A stretch of 64,000 nt of DNA from Actinomycetes bacterium (GTDB taxonomy: Bacteria; Actinomycetota; Actinomycetes; Mycobacteriales; Mycobacteriaceae), in contig JAEYUQ010000007.1 of NCBI GenBank assembly GCA_023432405.1, positions 1-64,000 of the forward strand. The letters are read 5' to 3'. The notes beneath the pieces were generated by a model, which was not told where the DNA came from, made no database searches, and saw nothing but the letters and a program-made list of their open reading frames with translations. The translations under genes and the position numbers were made by a program. Below, in pieces: positions 47,293 to 56,067 of the stretch. Position 1 is the stretch's first letter. Every line of letters begins with the position of its first letter.

Positions 47293-48054
47293 CTACTTCT
47301 GGAAATCAATCACCACGCGGGTGGGGTTTTCCAACACAGTAACGGTATAGGGGCGGGCAGTCTTCATATCCACAATGAACTGAGAATTATCTTCAAAGGT
47401 GCCTGCGGGAATAACTTTAACAATGTTGCCTTTACCAGGAACGGGATCAACAGGAGTAGTAGCAACATTCACTGGCATTGTGGTGCCAGTGACATCCACA
47501 TTGAGAGCAGTTTCCCCTTCAATAGGGACAGGTTTGCCGGATACCTGCCGTGAGGGGTAATCCAGGTACTGTGTGCGATATCCGGGGGTTCCAGGGCCAG
47601 TAAATTCCAGAACCACGCGGTCATAGCCAGTGTGCTCTCCCACCCGCACTGCCACGAGCTCAGACATAGAATCCTTGGAAGGATCTTGGGAGTGCTTATC
47701 TTCGCTGAGCACATTGATATCGGGTACGGGAGCTTCGGTGGCTACATCGGGTTCCGTCGTATTTGTAGTGGTTGTTTCCGGCTCTTCATTGGGCTGTGCA
47801 TCCGGTTCTCCCGATTCTTCTGTAGCAGTTGTGGTTGAGGGAAAAACCGAGTTCTTACCTGTTGCTATAGCCTCGTAGCCCACATTTCTGAGCTGATTTT
47901 CTCGGGCGCAAGAAGCCATTGTGAAGGCGGTACTGGACACCACGATAAATACACCGGCAGCTTTCATCCAGCGCGAAAGATGCCCCCGGCTTGGTGACTG
48001 CCGCTGGCTCGATGTTGCCGAACGTGAAGTGCGAGTGGAGAGGAATTCCATCAT
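47293..48054 (-). CDS. Lipoprotein with AMIN-like domain
   Basis: 253 residues. A basic N-terminus and hydrophobic stretch end in a lipobox (TMASC), followed by a Thr/Glu/Pro-rich linker of about 70 residues and a beta-rich C-terminal domain (VGEHTGYDRVVLEFTGPG to NPTRVVIDFQK), the pattern of AMIN-like domains that bind cell-wall polymers. The function is unknown. It converges on imuB with 29 bases between stops. Confidence 0.78.
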   Translation of the reverse strand: MMEFLSTRTSRSATSSQRQSPSRGHLSRWMKAAGVFIVVSSTAFTMASCARENQLRNVGYEAIATGKNSVFPSTTTATEESGEPDAQPNEEPETTTTNTTEPDVATEAPVPDINVLSEDKHSQDPSKDSMSELVAVRVGEHTGYDRVVLEFTGPGTPGYRTQYLDYPSRQVSGKPVPIEGETALNVDVTGTTMPVNVATTPVDPVPGKGNIVKVIPAGTFEDNSQFIVDMKTARPYTVTVLENPTRVVIDFQK

Positions 48055-48152
48055 AGGTATGTTTCTTTCTCTGAGGAGCTAAGCAGTAGCCGAGTGGTTA
48101 GCAGTCAAGCCGGTAGTCAGCCATTGGCTGTAGCACTATCGTGTACTCCAGG

Positions 48153-48830
48153 TTATCGGCGCATCACTTTCTTGGAAAGCCAATTGCCCAGGAACTGCGC
48201 AATTTGGACAATAATCACAATGGCAATCACCGCAACATAGGTGACTTCCAGGTCATAGGCGCGGTAGCCATACACGATGGCAAAGTCACCGATACCTCCG
48301 CCGCCTACATAGCCAGCCATAGCGGACATATCAATAATGGCAATAAAGATAAAGGTGTACCCCAAAATCAGTGGGCCCAAGGCCTCGGGAATAATGACAG
48401 TTCTAATAATCTGCCAGGGGGTAGCCCCCATTGAACGAGCAGCCTCGATAACTCCGGGGTCTATAGCTACCAGGTTCTGTTCCACAATTCGAGCCACCGC
48501 AAAAGTAGCTGCTATGCACATGATGAAAACAGCAGCGTTTCTGCCAATGGTGGTTCCCACCACCGCTAAGGTCAGCGGAGCAAACATCGCGATGAGGATA
48601 ATGAAGGGAATTGGGCGAATAAAGTTCACTAAAATGTTCAAAATCCAGTAAACAGGGCTATTCTGCAAAATCCCGCCTGGACGTGTGGTGTAGAGCAAAG
48701 TACCCACCAGCAGACCGAAAATACCGCCCACGATGAGGGTGGTGAACACCATGATGAGGGTATCCCCAATGGCCTCTACAAAAGTGGAGCCCAAACGGTT
48801 CCAATCAGCTGCCAGAACAAGAGTGTTCAT
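48153..48830 (-). CDS. metI: D/L-methionine ABC transporter permease MetI
   Basis: 225 residues with five or six membrane segments. The EAA loop is EAARSMGATPWQIIRTVIIPEALGPLI. Family landmarks are GDTLIMVFTTLIVGGIFGLLVGTLLY and the C-terminal GGGGIGDFAIVYGY. Its ATG overlaps the metN stop by four bases. It is the last gene of metQ-metN-metI. Confidence 0.95.
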   Translation of the reverse strand: MNTLVLAADWNRLGSTFVEAIGDTLIMVFTTLIVGGIFGLLVGTLLYTTRPGGILQNSPVYWILNILVNFIRPIPFIILIAMFAPLTLAVVGTTIGRNAAVFIMCIAATFAVARIVEQNLVAIDPGVIEAARSMGATPWQIIRTVIIPEALGPLILGYTFIFIAIIDMSAMAGYVGGGGIGDFAIVYGYRAYDLEVTYVAVIAIVIIVQIAQFLGNWLSKKVMRR

Positions 48831-50086
48831 CGCTGCACCTCCTGGGAAGTAGTACTGGGATTTTGTGAATTACTAGTGAAGTCCAAGACCTTCTTGGTGG
48901 ATTGCGGGGAATCAACGCTGGTGCTAGTAATTTCAGTAATTTCCGTGGTGCGCTTGAGCTTGTCATAAAAACTATTGATGAGCTCTTCGGAGCCTATCAA
49001 GCGGACTGTCACCTTACCGAAGGATTGATGCTGCAAAGTGGTCACTCCACCATGCACAATGCTGATAGAACCACCGTGATCGACAAAATCCGAGGTAGTA
49101 CTAAAGAAGTGTGAGTTTTCGGTGAGATTCACCGTAAACAGGCGCCCTTCGTGAATAAGTAGCTCTTCGGACTCAATGGAATCAGGGGTATTTCTTAAGG
49201 AGGTAGCCACGAAACGCTGTGTCACTGGGTTTTGTGGATGAGAGAAAATATCATAGACGGAGCCGTACTCCACTACTTTCCCATTTTCCATCACGGCTAC
49301 TTTATCGGCAATCGAACGCACCACATCCATTTCGTGCGTGATCACAACAATAGTAATCCCCAAATCACGGTTAACACGTCGCAAAACCTCAAGGACTTCC
49401 TGAGTGGTTTCTGGGTCTAAGGCGCTTGTAGCTTCATCGGCCAAGAGCAAGCTGGGCGACGTCGCTAAGGCTCGGGCGATGCCTACACGCTGCTTTTGTC
49501 CACCAGATAGCTGCTCAGGGTAGTTATCCCCACGGTCGGAAAGGCCCACAAAGTCCAGCAAAGTTGCCACTCGCTGTACGCGTTGCGCTTTTGGCATTTT
49601 GGCTAACTGTAGTGGATACTCAACATTGCCAGCCGCAGTGCGAGAACTAAACAGATTAAACTGCTGGAAAATCATTCCGATATTTTTACGCAGTCCCCGC
49701 AATTCTTTTTCTGACTTACCCACTACGTTTACGCCATCAAGCAGTAACTCTCCAGAGGTGGCTGTATCTAACCCATTAATCAGCCGCACCAAAGTAGACT
49801 TACCGGCGCCGGAATATCCGATAACTCCTAAAATTTCTCCCGGCTCCACGGTGAGAGTCACTCCGTCGACGGCATGAACCTCACCCGCACCTTTTCCACG
49901 AGCAGCAAATGTTTTTGTCACATTTCGAAACTCAATCCTGGTTCCCTGCTGTGCATGAGATGCGGTGTTGTCCTGTGTAGTTGTGGATGGTGCATGAGGA
50001 ACAGAAGCCTCCCCCTTGGAATACTGTGGAGTCTTAGGTGAGGAATTCTGCTGTTGTGCATCGCCACGTGCTGAAATCTGTGTCAT
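48827..50086 (-). CDS. metN: Methionine ABC transporter ATPase MetN
   Basis: 419 residues. Residues 1-48 are a polar extension. The ATPase has Walker A GYSGAGKST, Q-loop IFQQFNLF, signature LSGGQKQR, Walker B LLADEATSALD and switch His in VITHEMDVV. The C-terminal NIL domain (about residues 300-380) binds methionine for feedback inhibition. A Thr/Ser-rich tail follows. Powers methionine uptake with MetI and MetQ. An iterated-motif copy lies in the coding region (49460-49470). Confidence 0.95.
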   Translation of the reverse strand: MTQISARGDAQQQNSSPKTPQYSKGEASVPHAPSTTTQDNTASHAQQGTRIEFRNVTKTFAARGKGAGEVHAVDGVTLTVEPGEILGVIGYSGAGKSTLVRLINGLDTATSGELLLDGVNVVGKSEKELRGLRKNIGMIFQQFNLFSSRTAAGNVEYPLQLAKMPKAQRVQRVATLLDFVGLSDRGDNYPEQLSGGQKQRVGIARALATSPSLLLADEATSALDPETTQEVLEVLRRVNRDLGITIVVITHEMDVVRSIADKVAVMENGKVVEYGSVYDIFSHPQNPVTQRFVATSLRNTPDSIESEELLIHEGRLFTVNLTENSHFFSTTSDFVDHGGSISIVHGGVTTLQHQSFGKVTVRLIGSEELINSFYDKLKRTTEITEITSTSVDSPQSTKKVLDFTSNSQNPSTTSQEVQR

Positions 50087-50170
50087 GCTGTCGCCTCTCG
50101 GTGAGAGATAGTTTCTTGAGAAGAGCTCTCCTGCAGGAATGAGTTTCCTGATTGATGGGTGTTCCGGGGA

Positions 50171-51067
50171 TTAATTTTCCGATCGGACGGCGTCTTCTAG
50201 GCGTGTAAGAATTTTCTGGAGTTCCTCGGGAGCGTTGTCCATCGGAACTGCGGTGTCCTTGGAATCCTCAGCCATAGCGGCGATGACCTCTGGGTCCTTC
50301 CAGATCTTGACCAATTCCTTGATTTTTGGCCCTTTCACCGGGTCATCTGCTATGGCCTGGGTGGTGGCAAAAATGTTGATATACGGCTCGGAGGACTTGG
50401 CGTTGGGGTTGTCCTTGAATGCAGCGGTTTCCGGGCTAATGTTGGCGCGGTCTAACCAGGAGTTGTTGATAATAGCGGGTTTGCCTTCGCCCCACACAGT
50501 TGGCGTTTGAGCCGCATCAACAGGAACAACGGTGACTTTAGATTTCTCCTGGTCAATATCTGCAGGGGTGGGGGTGACTAAATCTGGGTTCTTGAGGGTG
50601 ACTAGTCCCGCTTGTACCAGAACAGTAATGGCGCGTCCTTGGTTGGAGTCATCATTGGGGATGGCTACCTCTTGGCCTTCGATACCGTCTAAGTTGCTGT
50701 GGTCCTTCCAGAACAAATCCAGTGGGTAAATCTCCCCAGCGCCAACAGCAATAAGCGGAGTGGCAGACTTAACGTTATACGTGGCCAGGAACTTCAGGTG
50801 CTGGAACTTGTTGACGTCAATTTGTCCCTGGGAGACGGCATCATTGACAGTGTTGTAATCGCTGAAGGGAACAATCTCCAGGTTGATATTGGCAGCCTTG
50901 GCCTTTTCTTCAAAAACGCTCCAGGCCTTTTGGTTGGAGTCCGTCGTCCCAATCTTGATGGTGTCAGCGTCTGCAGAGTTATTCGCGCAGGACACCATGC
51001 CGGTGGCGGTGATAACCGTGAGGGCAGCGGCGGCTAGTGCTTTGGTGAGAGTGTTACGAAACATCAT
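50171..51067 (-). CDS. metQ: Methionine-binding lipoprotein MetQ (NlpA family)
   Basis: 298 residues. A signal peptide ends in the lipobox MVSC. The mature protein has the NlpA/MetQ features IKIGTTDSNQKAW, NLEIVPFSDYNTVNDAVSQGQIDVNKFQHLKFL, and the NDDSNQGRA binding stretch. It is the first gene of the met transporter unit and is divergent from dnaE2. AAGGA is about 12 bases before the first of two adjacent ATGs. Confidence 0.94.
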   Translation of the reverse strand: MMFRNTLTKALAAAALTVITATGMVSCANNSADADTIKIGTTDSNQKAWSVFEEKAKAANINLEIVPFSDYNTVNDAVSQGQIDVNKFQHLKFLATYNVKSATPLIAVGAGEIYPLDLFWKDHSNLDGIEGQEVAIPNDDSNQGRAITVLVQAGLVTLKNPDLVTPTPADIDQEKSKVTVVPVDAAQTPTVWGEGKPAIINNSWLDRANISPETAAFKDNPNAKSSEPYINIFATTQAIADDPVKGPKIKELVKIWKDPEVIAAMAEDSKDTAVPMDNAPEELQKILTRLEDAVRSEN

Positions 51068-51268
51068 GGGTCAGTTGCGTCCTTTCTTATAAACGTCTTT
51101 CCCTAAAACGTCCCGCTCAGTCTACTTGGCACTCCTGCATCTTGTTCAACTCATCGTTCACCCTGAGTGTGAGTAGGTGTTCGTAACCTTGGCAGGGATT
51201 TTTGTGTCATGCCTGCTGAAAGGCTGCTGTATGCGTGGAAACGCATTGCCTAAAGTGCTCATCTATGA

Positions 51269-51286
51269 TTAGAACAAATATACTAA
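51269..51286. promoter_or_regulatory. Imperfect palindrome over the dnaE2 -10 element
   Basis: TTAGAACAAATATACTAA has six of nine pairs symmetric, with perfect TTAG/CTAA ends. It contains TATACT (51279-51284), a good -10 for dnaE2, leaving a leader of about 22 bases with AAGGGG at 51302-51307. A repressor here would block dnaE2. It does not match the usual LexA box. Confidence 0.45.
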
Positions 51287-51312
51287 TAATGGATGATGTC
51301 TAAGGGGTTGTT

Positions 51313-54300
51313 ATGAGGCCTTTTGCGGAGCTTCACGCCTGCAGTAGTTACTCCTTCTTGGAGGGGGCTGCGAGTCCTGAGTCTATGGTGAGGCGGGCCT
51401 CTGAACTTGAGCTTGAGGCTATAGCTCTTTTAGATCGAGATGGTTTTTATGGGGCCATGAAATGTGCTGAAGCCGCTAGGGAGGAGGGCGTCGCCACGGT
51501 TTTTGGTGCTGAATTGAGCCTTCCGGAGGGGAGGCTTCCGGTGTTATGCCGGGGTGTGGAGGGCTATCGGCTGTTGTCTCATCTCATCACTGATGCGCGG
51601 ATGAGGGCGGGAGTGAAAGGGGAGGTGATTTATCCACCCTTGGAGGAAATTGCTCACTATGGGCAAGGGAAATGGGTGTTCCTGTTGGGATATCAATGGG
51701 CAGACAGGATGGATGAATTCGTCTCTGTGTTCGGTATTGATAACGTGGTCAGAGAGTTTGCTGTGACCATGTCACCGGAAGATAGTGACCACCATGAAGA
51801 ACTGTTGCGGTGGAACAATATGAGGGGAATTGTGACTGCTTATCCTGGGGTGGATTGTCGAGGGAAAAGTGGGCTTGCACATGCGAAAAGATCACTTTCT
51901 AGACTGCTTACTACACAAAAAGCAGACCCTTTTGTTCATCCGATGGGGGCGCCGTGGTTGCGTAGTGGTGAGCAGCTGGCACAGATGGCGCCTCATATAC
52001 AAGATTTTTTAGAGACCACGTGTGAGGTGGCGCGGGAATGTGCTTTTACTTTTGACTTGGTGAAGCCGGAACTTCCGCAGTTTCCTGTGCCGAAGGAGCA
52101 TACAGAGATGACGTGGCTTCGCCATCTTACGCAGGAACGCGCGCAGCGTCGCTATGCTCACCGTTCGGAATCCGTATGGTTGCAGGCACAGCAGCAGATA
52201 GAACATGAGCTGGAAGTTATTGAGCAGCTCAATTTTCCGGGGTACTTCCTCATCGTGACGGACATAGTAGATTTCTGCGCGAAGCACAATATCTTTTGCC
52301 AAGGACGCGGTTCTGCAGCTAACTCCGTGGTGTGTTTTTCCCTCGGCATCACCAATGCTGAGCCCATCTCCGCAAAACTGCTTTTTGAGCGTTTCCTCTC
52401 TCCATACCGTGACGGTCCGCCAGATATTGATGTGGATATTGAAAACACTCGCCGTGAGGAAGTAATCCAGTATGTTTACCAGCGCTACGGACGGGATAAC
52501 GCAGCCCAAGTGGCCAATGTGATTACTTATCGAAGGAAAGGGGCCCTTCGGGATGCTGCTCGGGCGCTCGGGTATCCGGAGGGTATGGGCGATGTGGGGG
52601 AGTATCCCGATGAAGTTGTGGAGTTGGCTGCGCAACTTCAAGGCCAGCCTCGGCATCTGGGAATTCACTCTGGTGGGATGGTGATTTGTGACCGTCCCCT
52701 GGCAGATGTGGTTCCTACTGAGTGGGCAAGGAAGTCTGGGCGCTCCGTTATCCAGTGGGATAAGGAAGATGCTGCTGCCGCTCATCTGGTCAAATTTGAC
52801 CTGCTGGGACTGGGAATGTTGGGTGCGCTACATCACATGGTAGACATGGTGTACCAGTCGCGCGGTATCCATGTGGACTTGTGGGAATTGGATTTATCGG
52901 AGCCGGAAATTTACCAGATGCTCTCGCGCGGGGACGCTGTTGGAGTGTTTCAGGTGGAATCTCGCGCCCAGTTGGCCACTTTGCCACGCCTGAAACCGCA
53001 AGTGTTCTTCGATTTGGTGGTGGAGGTGGCGCTTATCCGTCCAGGGCCTATCCAAGGCGGTTCTGTCCATCCTTACTTACGACGCCGCTGTGGGGAGGAG
53101 CCTGTGACCTATGAGGTTCCAGTGTTAAAAAAATCCTTGGAAAAAACTTTAGGTATCCCGCTTTTCCAAGAACAATTGATGCAGATTGCTGTGGATGCAG
53201 CAGGGTTTAGTGGGGGTGAAGCTGATCAGTTGCGTCGAGCAATGGGTGCTAAGCGTTCTGAGGAGAAAATTGAACGGCTTAAAAAAAGATTCTACCGGGG
53301 GCTAGAGCAGACAAGCGGACTTGTGGGAGAGGCCGCAGATACGTTGTGGAACAAAATTGCTTCCTTCGCTACCTATGGTTTCCCAGAATCCCACTCTCAG
53401 TCTTTCGCAGCCCTAGTGTATTTTTCCGCTTGGTTTAAGTATCACTATCCCGCAGAGTTTTACGTGGGGTTGTTACGCGCTCAACCTATGGGTTTCTATT
53501 CTCCGCAGTCCCTCATCCAGGATGCTCGTCGGCATGGAATCAGGATTCTTCCCATCAGTGTGAACCATTCCCAACGCGAAGCGACGGTGGTGAAGTTTTC
53601 GAGTGAGATGGCGTCTGCAGGGAATACGGAGCTGTCTGCAGGCAATGAGATGACAGAGGATACGCAGGAGTTTGGTATCAGGCTTGGGCTCAATATGGTT
53701 GCCGGTCTTGGGGATGACGCTTGTGATCGCATTGTGGCTGCTGCTCCATTTCGGAGCGTGAGAGAGCTCTCGCGCTGCGCAGGGCTGACAGTAAAGCAGA
53801 TAGAAAACTTAGCTTTGGCCGGCGCCTTGTCAGATTTGTCTGTATCCAGAAGAGAAGCCCTGTGGCAAGCTGGAATACGAGAGACACAAGGAATGCTGCC
53901 TGACACCTCAGCGGTGGTGGCTCCAGCCTTACCTGGAATGAGCGCTTTGGAACTGATTGCTGCCGATATTTCCACCACCGGAGTTACTCACAATCTGCAG
54001 CCTATGGAACTGTTGCGCGCTCAACTCGACGAGCGTGGAGTTATTACTGCAGCTCAGTTAGCGGAGGTGGAAGATGGTACTCGCGTGAAGGTGGCTGGGA
54101 TTGTTACTCACCGACAGCGCCCAGCCACAGCGTCAGGTTTGGTTTTTCTAGGTATGGAAGACGAGACAGGGCTTATTAACGTGGTGGTGTCTCGTGGGCT
54201 GTGGAAAGTCCAAGGGGATGTCCTCGCTCGAGCTAAAGCACTGGTTATCCGGGGCATTGTGCAAAACGCTAGCGAGGCCACCAGCCTTGTGGCAGATTTG

Positions 54301-54357
54301 TGTGAACCTCTCCAGCTAGGGAATCTACTTAGTCGTGGTTCCCGAGATTTCAGGTGA
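51313..54357 (+). CDS. dnaE2: Error-prone DNA polymerase DnaE2
   Basis: 1014 residues of the C-family polymerase. The N-terminal PHP domain starts PFAELHACSSYSFLEGAASPESMV. The palm has GRGSAANSVVCFSLGIT and the catalytic Asp pair in DGPPDIDVDIENTRREEVI. The finger/thumb has SGGMVICDRPLADVVPTEWARK and FATYGFPESHSQSFAALVYFSAWFKYHYP. The C-terminal OB domain (VAGIVTHRQRPATASGLVFLGMEDETG) is retained. Acts with ImuA'/ImuB in translesion synthesis. ATG with AAGGGG upstream. Confidence 0.96.
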   Translation: MRPFAELHACSSYSFLEGAASPESMVRRASELELEAIALLDRDGFYGAMKCAEAAREEGVATVFGAELSLPEGRLPVLCRGVEGYRLLSHLITDARMRAGVKGEVIYPPLEEIAHYGQGKWVFLLGYQWADRMDEFVSVFGIDNVVREFAVTMSPEDSDHHEELLRWNNMRGIVTAYPGVDCRGKSGLAHAKRSLSRLLTTQKADPFVHPMGAPWLRSGEQLAQMAPHIQDFLETTCEVARECAFTFDLVKPELPQFPVPKEHTEMTWLRHLTQERAQRRYAHRSESVWLQAQQQIEHELEVIEQLNFPGYFLIVTDIVDFCAKHNIFCQGRGSAANSVVCFSLGITNAEPISAKLLFERFLSPYRDGPPDIDVDIENTRREEVIQYVYQRYGRDNAAQVANVITYRRKGALRDAARALGYPEGMGDVGEYPDEVVELAAQLQGQPRHLGIHSGGMVICDRPLADVVPTEWARKSGRSVIQWDKEDAAAAHLVKFDLLGLGMLGALHHMVDMVYQSRGIHVDLWELDLSEPEIYQMLSRGDAVGVFQVESRAQLATLPRLKPQVFFDLVVEVALIRPGPIQGGSVHPYLRRRCGEEPVTYEVPVLKKSLEKTLGIPLFQEQLMQIAVDAAGFSGGEADQLRRAMGAKRSEEKIERLKKRFYRGLEQTSGLVGEAADTLWNKIASFATYGFPESHSQSFAALVYFSAWFKYHYPAEFYVGLLRAQPMGFYSPQSLIQDARRHGIRILPISVNHSQREATVVKFSSEMASAGNTELSAGNEMTEDTQEFGIRLGLNMVAGLGDDACDRIVAAAPFRSVRELSRCAGLTVKQIENLALAGALSDLSVSRREALWQAGIRETQGMLPDTSAVVAPALPGMSALELIAADISTTGVTHNLQPMELLRAQLDERGVITAAQLAEVEDGTRVKVAGIVTHRQRPATASGLVFLGMEDETGLINVVVSRGLWKVQGDVLARAKALVIRGIVQNASEATSLVADLCEPLQLGNLLSRGSRDFR

Positions 54358-54552
54358 AAACTCAGCACGAGACGAGGCCAGGAGATTCCTCCAGATGCTT
54401 TTAGGGAGACGAGCTCTAGATGAGGCTTCGACACCGAGGGGGTGAACGTGGGGTGTAAGGCACTGTGGATGTGAGGGGTTCGGGAACGAAAGCACGTGGA
54501 AAGGGCTAAAATCCGGGATAACTCGAGTCCGACTTTGTAGGAAGGTGTTTCC

Positions 54553-54930
54553 ATGTCCACGTTCACACGCCGTTTGTCTGCTGTTTCCGCTGTCCTCGTT
54601 ATGGTTGTTGCCGGTGCTGGTGCTGCTAGCGCGGCTCCCAGTGCGCCCGCGAAGGATGCTGTGCATCACGTCAAACACGAGGTCAAGCATCAGGTTCAAG
54701 GTCAGATTGAGAACCTGAAAAAGGTAACTCCCGCTGATGTGGTGAACACAGTAAAGAACCAGCCCAAGGCTGCCGTTGCCGCTGTGAAAGATGCGGTGGA
54801 AGATGTTAAAACCATCAACAGTGAGCTTGCTGAAGAAGTCGTTGAGAGCTACAACGAGCCCATCGTAGACTTTGTTCCGAACCTGATCAGTGAGTTCCAA
54901 GAAGAAGTTACCGAAGCTCTTGAGGATTAA
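54553..54930 (+). CDS. Small secreted helical protein, unknown
   Basis: 125 residues. A Sec signal peptide (SAVSAVLVMVVAGAGAASA, cut before APSAP) precedes about 95 residues, predicted helical, with alternating charge, rich in Lys, Val and Glu and with no Cys. AGGAAGGTG is nine bases upstream of the ATG. I do not recognise a family. The compact secreted helix resembles in style the protein at 59995-60711 and might bind the wall or a surface partner. Confidence 0.65.
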   Translation: MSTFTRRLSAVSAVLVMVVAGAGAASAAPSAPAKDAVHHVKHEVKHQVQGQIENLKKVTPADVVNTVKNQPKAAVAAVKDAVEDVKTINSELAEEVVESYNEPIVDFVPNLISEFQEEVTEALED

Positions 54931-54998
54931 GCGGTTCATCATAAAACCGTGAGTGTTTATGGCAGGCGTGTATGTTCTAACAGTGCTTCTTCAACACA

Positions 54999-55112
54999 AT
55001 GGGTTTGAACCTCAACACAACACCCAACATCGACTGCGTTATCGAAGCACACAGCCAACTCCTCCTCATGCTCCACGAGGACTGGGCAACAGAAAACAAA
55101 GTCACATTCCTG
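54999..55112 (+). pseudogene. Possible remnant of an IS1249/IS256-like transposase C-terminus
   Basis: The frame reads LNLNTTPNIDCVIEAHSQLL and then MLHEDWATEN. This faintly recalls the end of IS1249-group transposases (NTTN-x-IEG-x-xNAQLR-x-MLR-x-HRG). No inverted repeats or target duplications are visible. It lies beside the Fic gene, an accessory-type locus. The assignment is weak. Confidence 0.2.
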
Positions 55113-55727
55113 TTAGAGGGTTTTAGCGTCATAACACGTCTGCTGTTCATAGCTGTAGCTTATGTTCACTACATGGGCGAACATATCACGTGTCACACCG
55201 TCAGATTCCACAAGGTTATGTGACAGCAGCAGGTACAGCTCTCCTGTCCGAACATGGCTTCGCTCCATAGCATCCATGTATTCACCCCGTTCAATATTGC
55301 CCCACAGGATTTGTTTTCCTAGTTTCTTGTCTATAACCAGGTCAAGCCATAGGCGGAGAGCTCGCCCGTTGCCTTCCCTAAACGGGTGGGCGACGTTAAG
55401 CTCCGCATACTTGTTTACAATGTTCTGAAACGAATCCACAGGGAAGGTGCTATCAATATGGTGTAGCTCCTGGGGAAGGTATTTCCAGGAACAGAAACGA
55501 AAACCGTCTTTTGCAATATCGACGGTCCGAAGTTGCCCCGCCCACTCGTATATATCTTGGAAAAGATAATGGTGGATATTGGTGAGGGACTCAACACTGC
55601 CCGGGGTAAAAGAGTCCAAAATGTGCTCGTCCCAGAGCCGCATTGCTCTTATTTTTGATAGCCGTTCTTCTTCTTTTGCTAGCTCAAGTTCACTGGTGAT
55701 TCCTAAAAGATTAGGGATGGCAGACAT
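55113..55727 (-). CDS. Fic-domain protein (AMP-transferase type)
   Basis: 204 residues. The full active-site motif HPFREGNGRALR is intact, so it should transfer AMP (or another NMP) to a protein. The preceding helix IHHYLFQDIYEWAGQLRTVDI and the layout match E. coli Fic and VbhT. No internal inhibitory motif (S/T-x3-E-G/N) is evident, and I find no adjacent VbhA-like antitoxin gene. ATG 55727 has AAAGGGA upstream; the frame before it looks random. It could be a toxin or a housekeeping modifier. Confidence 0.85.
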   Translation of the reverse strand: MSAIPNLLGITSELELAKEEERLSKIRAMRLWDEHILDSFTPGSVESLTNIHHYLFQDIYEWAGQLRTVDIAKDGFRFCSWKYLPQELHHIDSTFPVDSFQNIVNKYAELNVAHPFREGNGRALRLWLDLVIDKKLGKQILWGNIERGEYMDAMERSHVRTGELYLLLSHNLVESDGVTRDMFAHVVNISYSYEQQTCYDAKTL

Positions 55728-56067
55728 ATGTTGTCCCTTTCTGGCTCTGAAAAGGATGGTATCACTAGCACAGTGGTGGGCTGGTAGAGTCTGACTGAAA
55801 GCACAACCACACAAGACAGGCTAAAAAGTGACCACACCACACGGCCGCACCACATCTCAACGGGTCCAGGCAGGAAACCAGAGAACATTTATCGCACAAG
55901 CGTGGGAGCAAGTGTTCCTATGCCCCGCAGTAGCCTCTGCATCGGCTATGTCCGAAAGTCCTCGTGCATTCACGGAATCCACCTGAGAACCCTCATTTTC
56001 TATATCAGTCGGAGTCTGCTGAGTTGCAGCACCTATTCACCCCAGTTACACCCAGCCTTATGAACTT
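55728..56067. other. Intergenic region, no supported gene
   Basis: 340 bases between the divergent Fic and acyltransferase genes. A GTG-initiated frame on the plus strand from 55828 would encode about 54 residues, but it has no ribosome site, no clear promoter and no family likeness. No antitoxin-like frame is found on the minus strand. Confidence 0.4.

Noticed and set aside
55828..55992. GTG-initiated frame of about 54 codons upstream of the acyltransferase
   Set aside because: No ribosome site, promoter or recognisable family; not supported enough to call.
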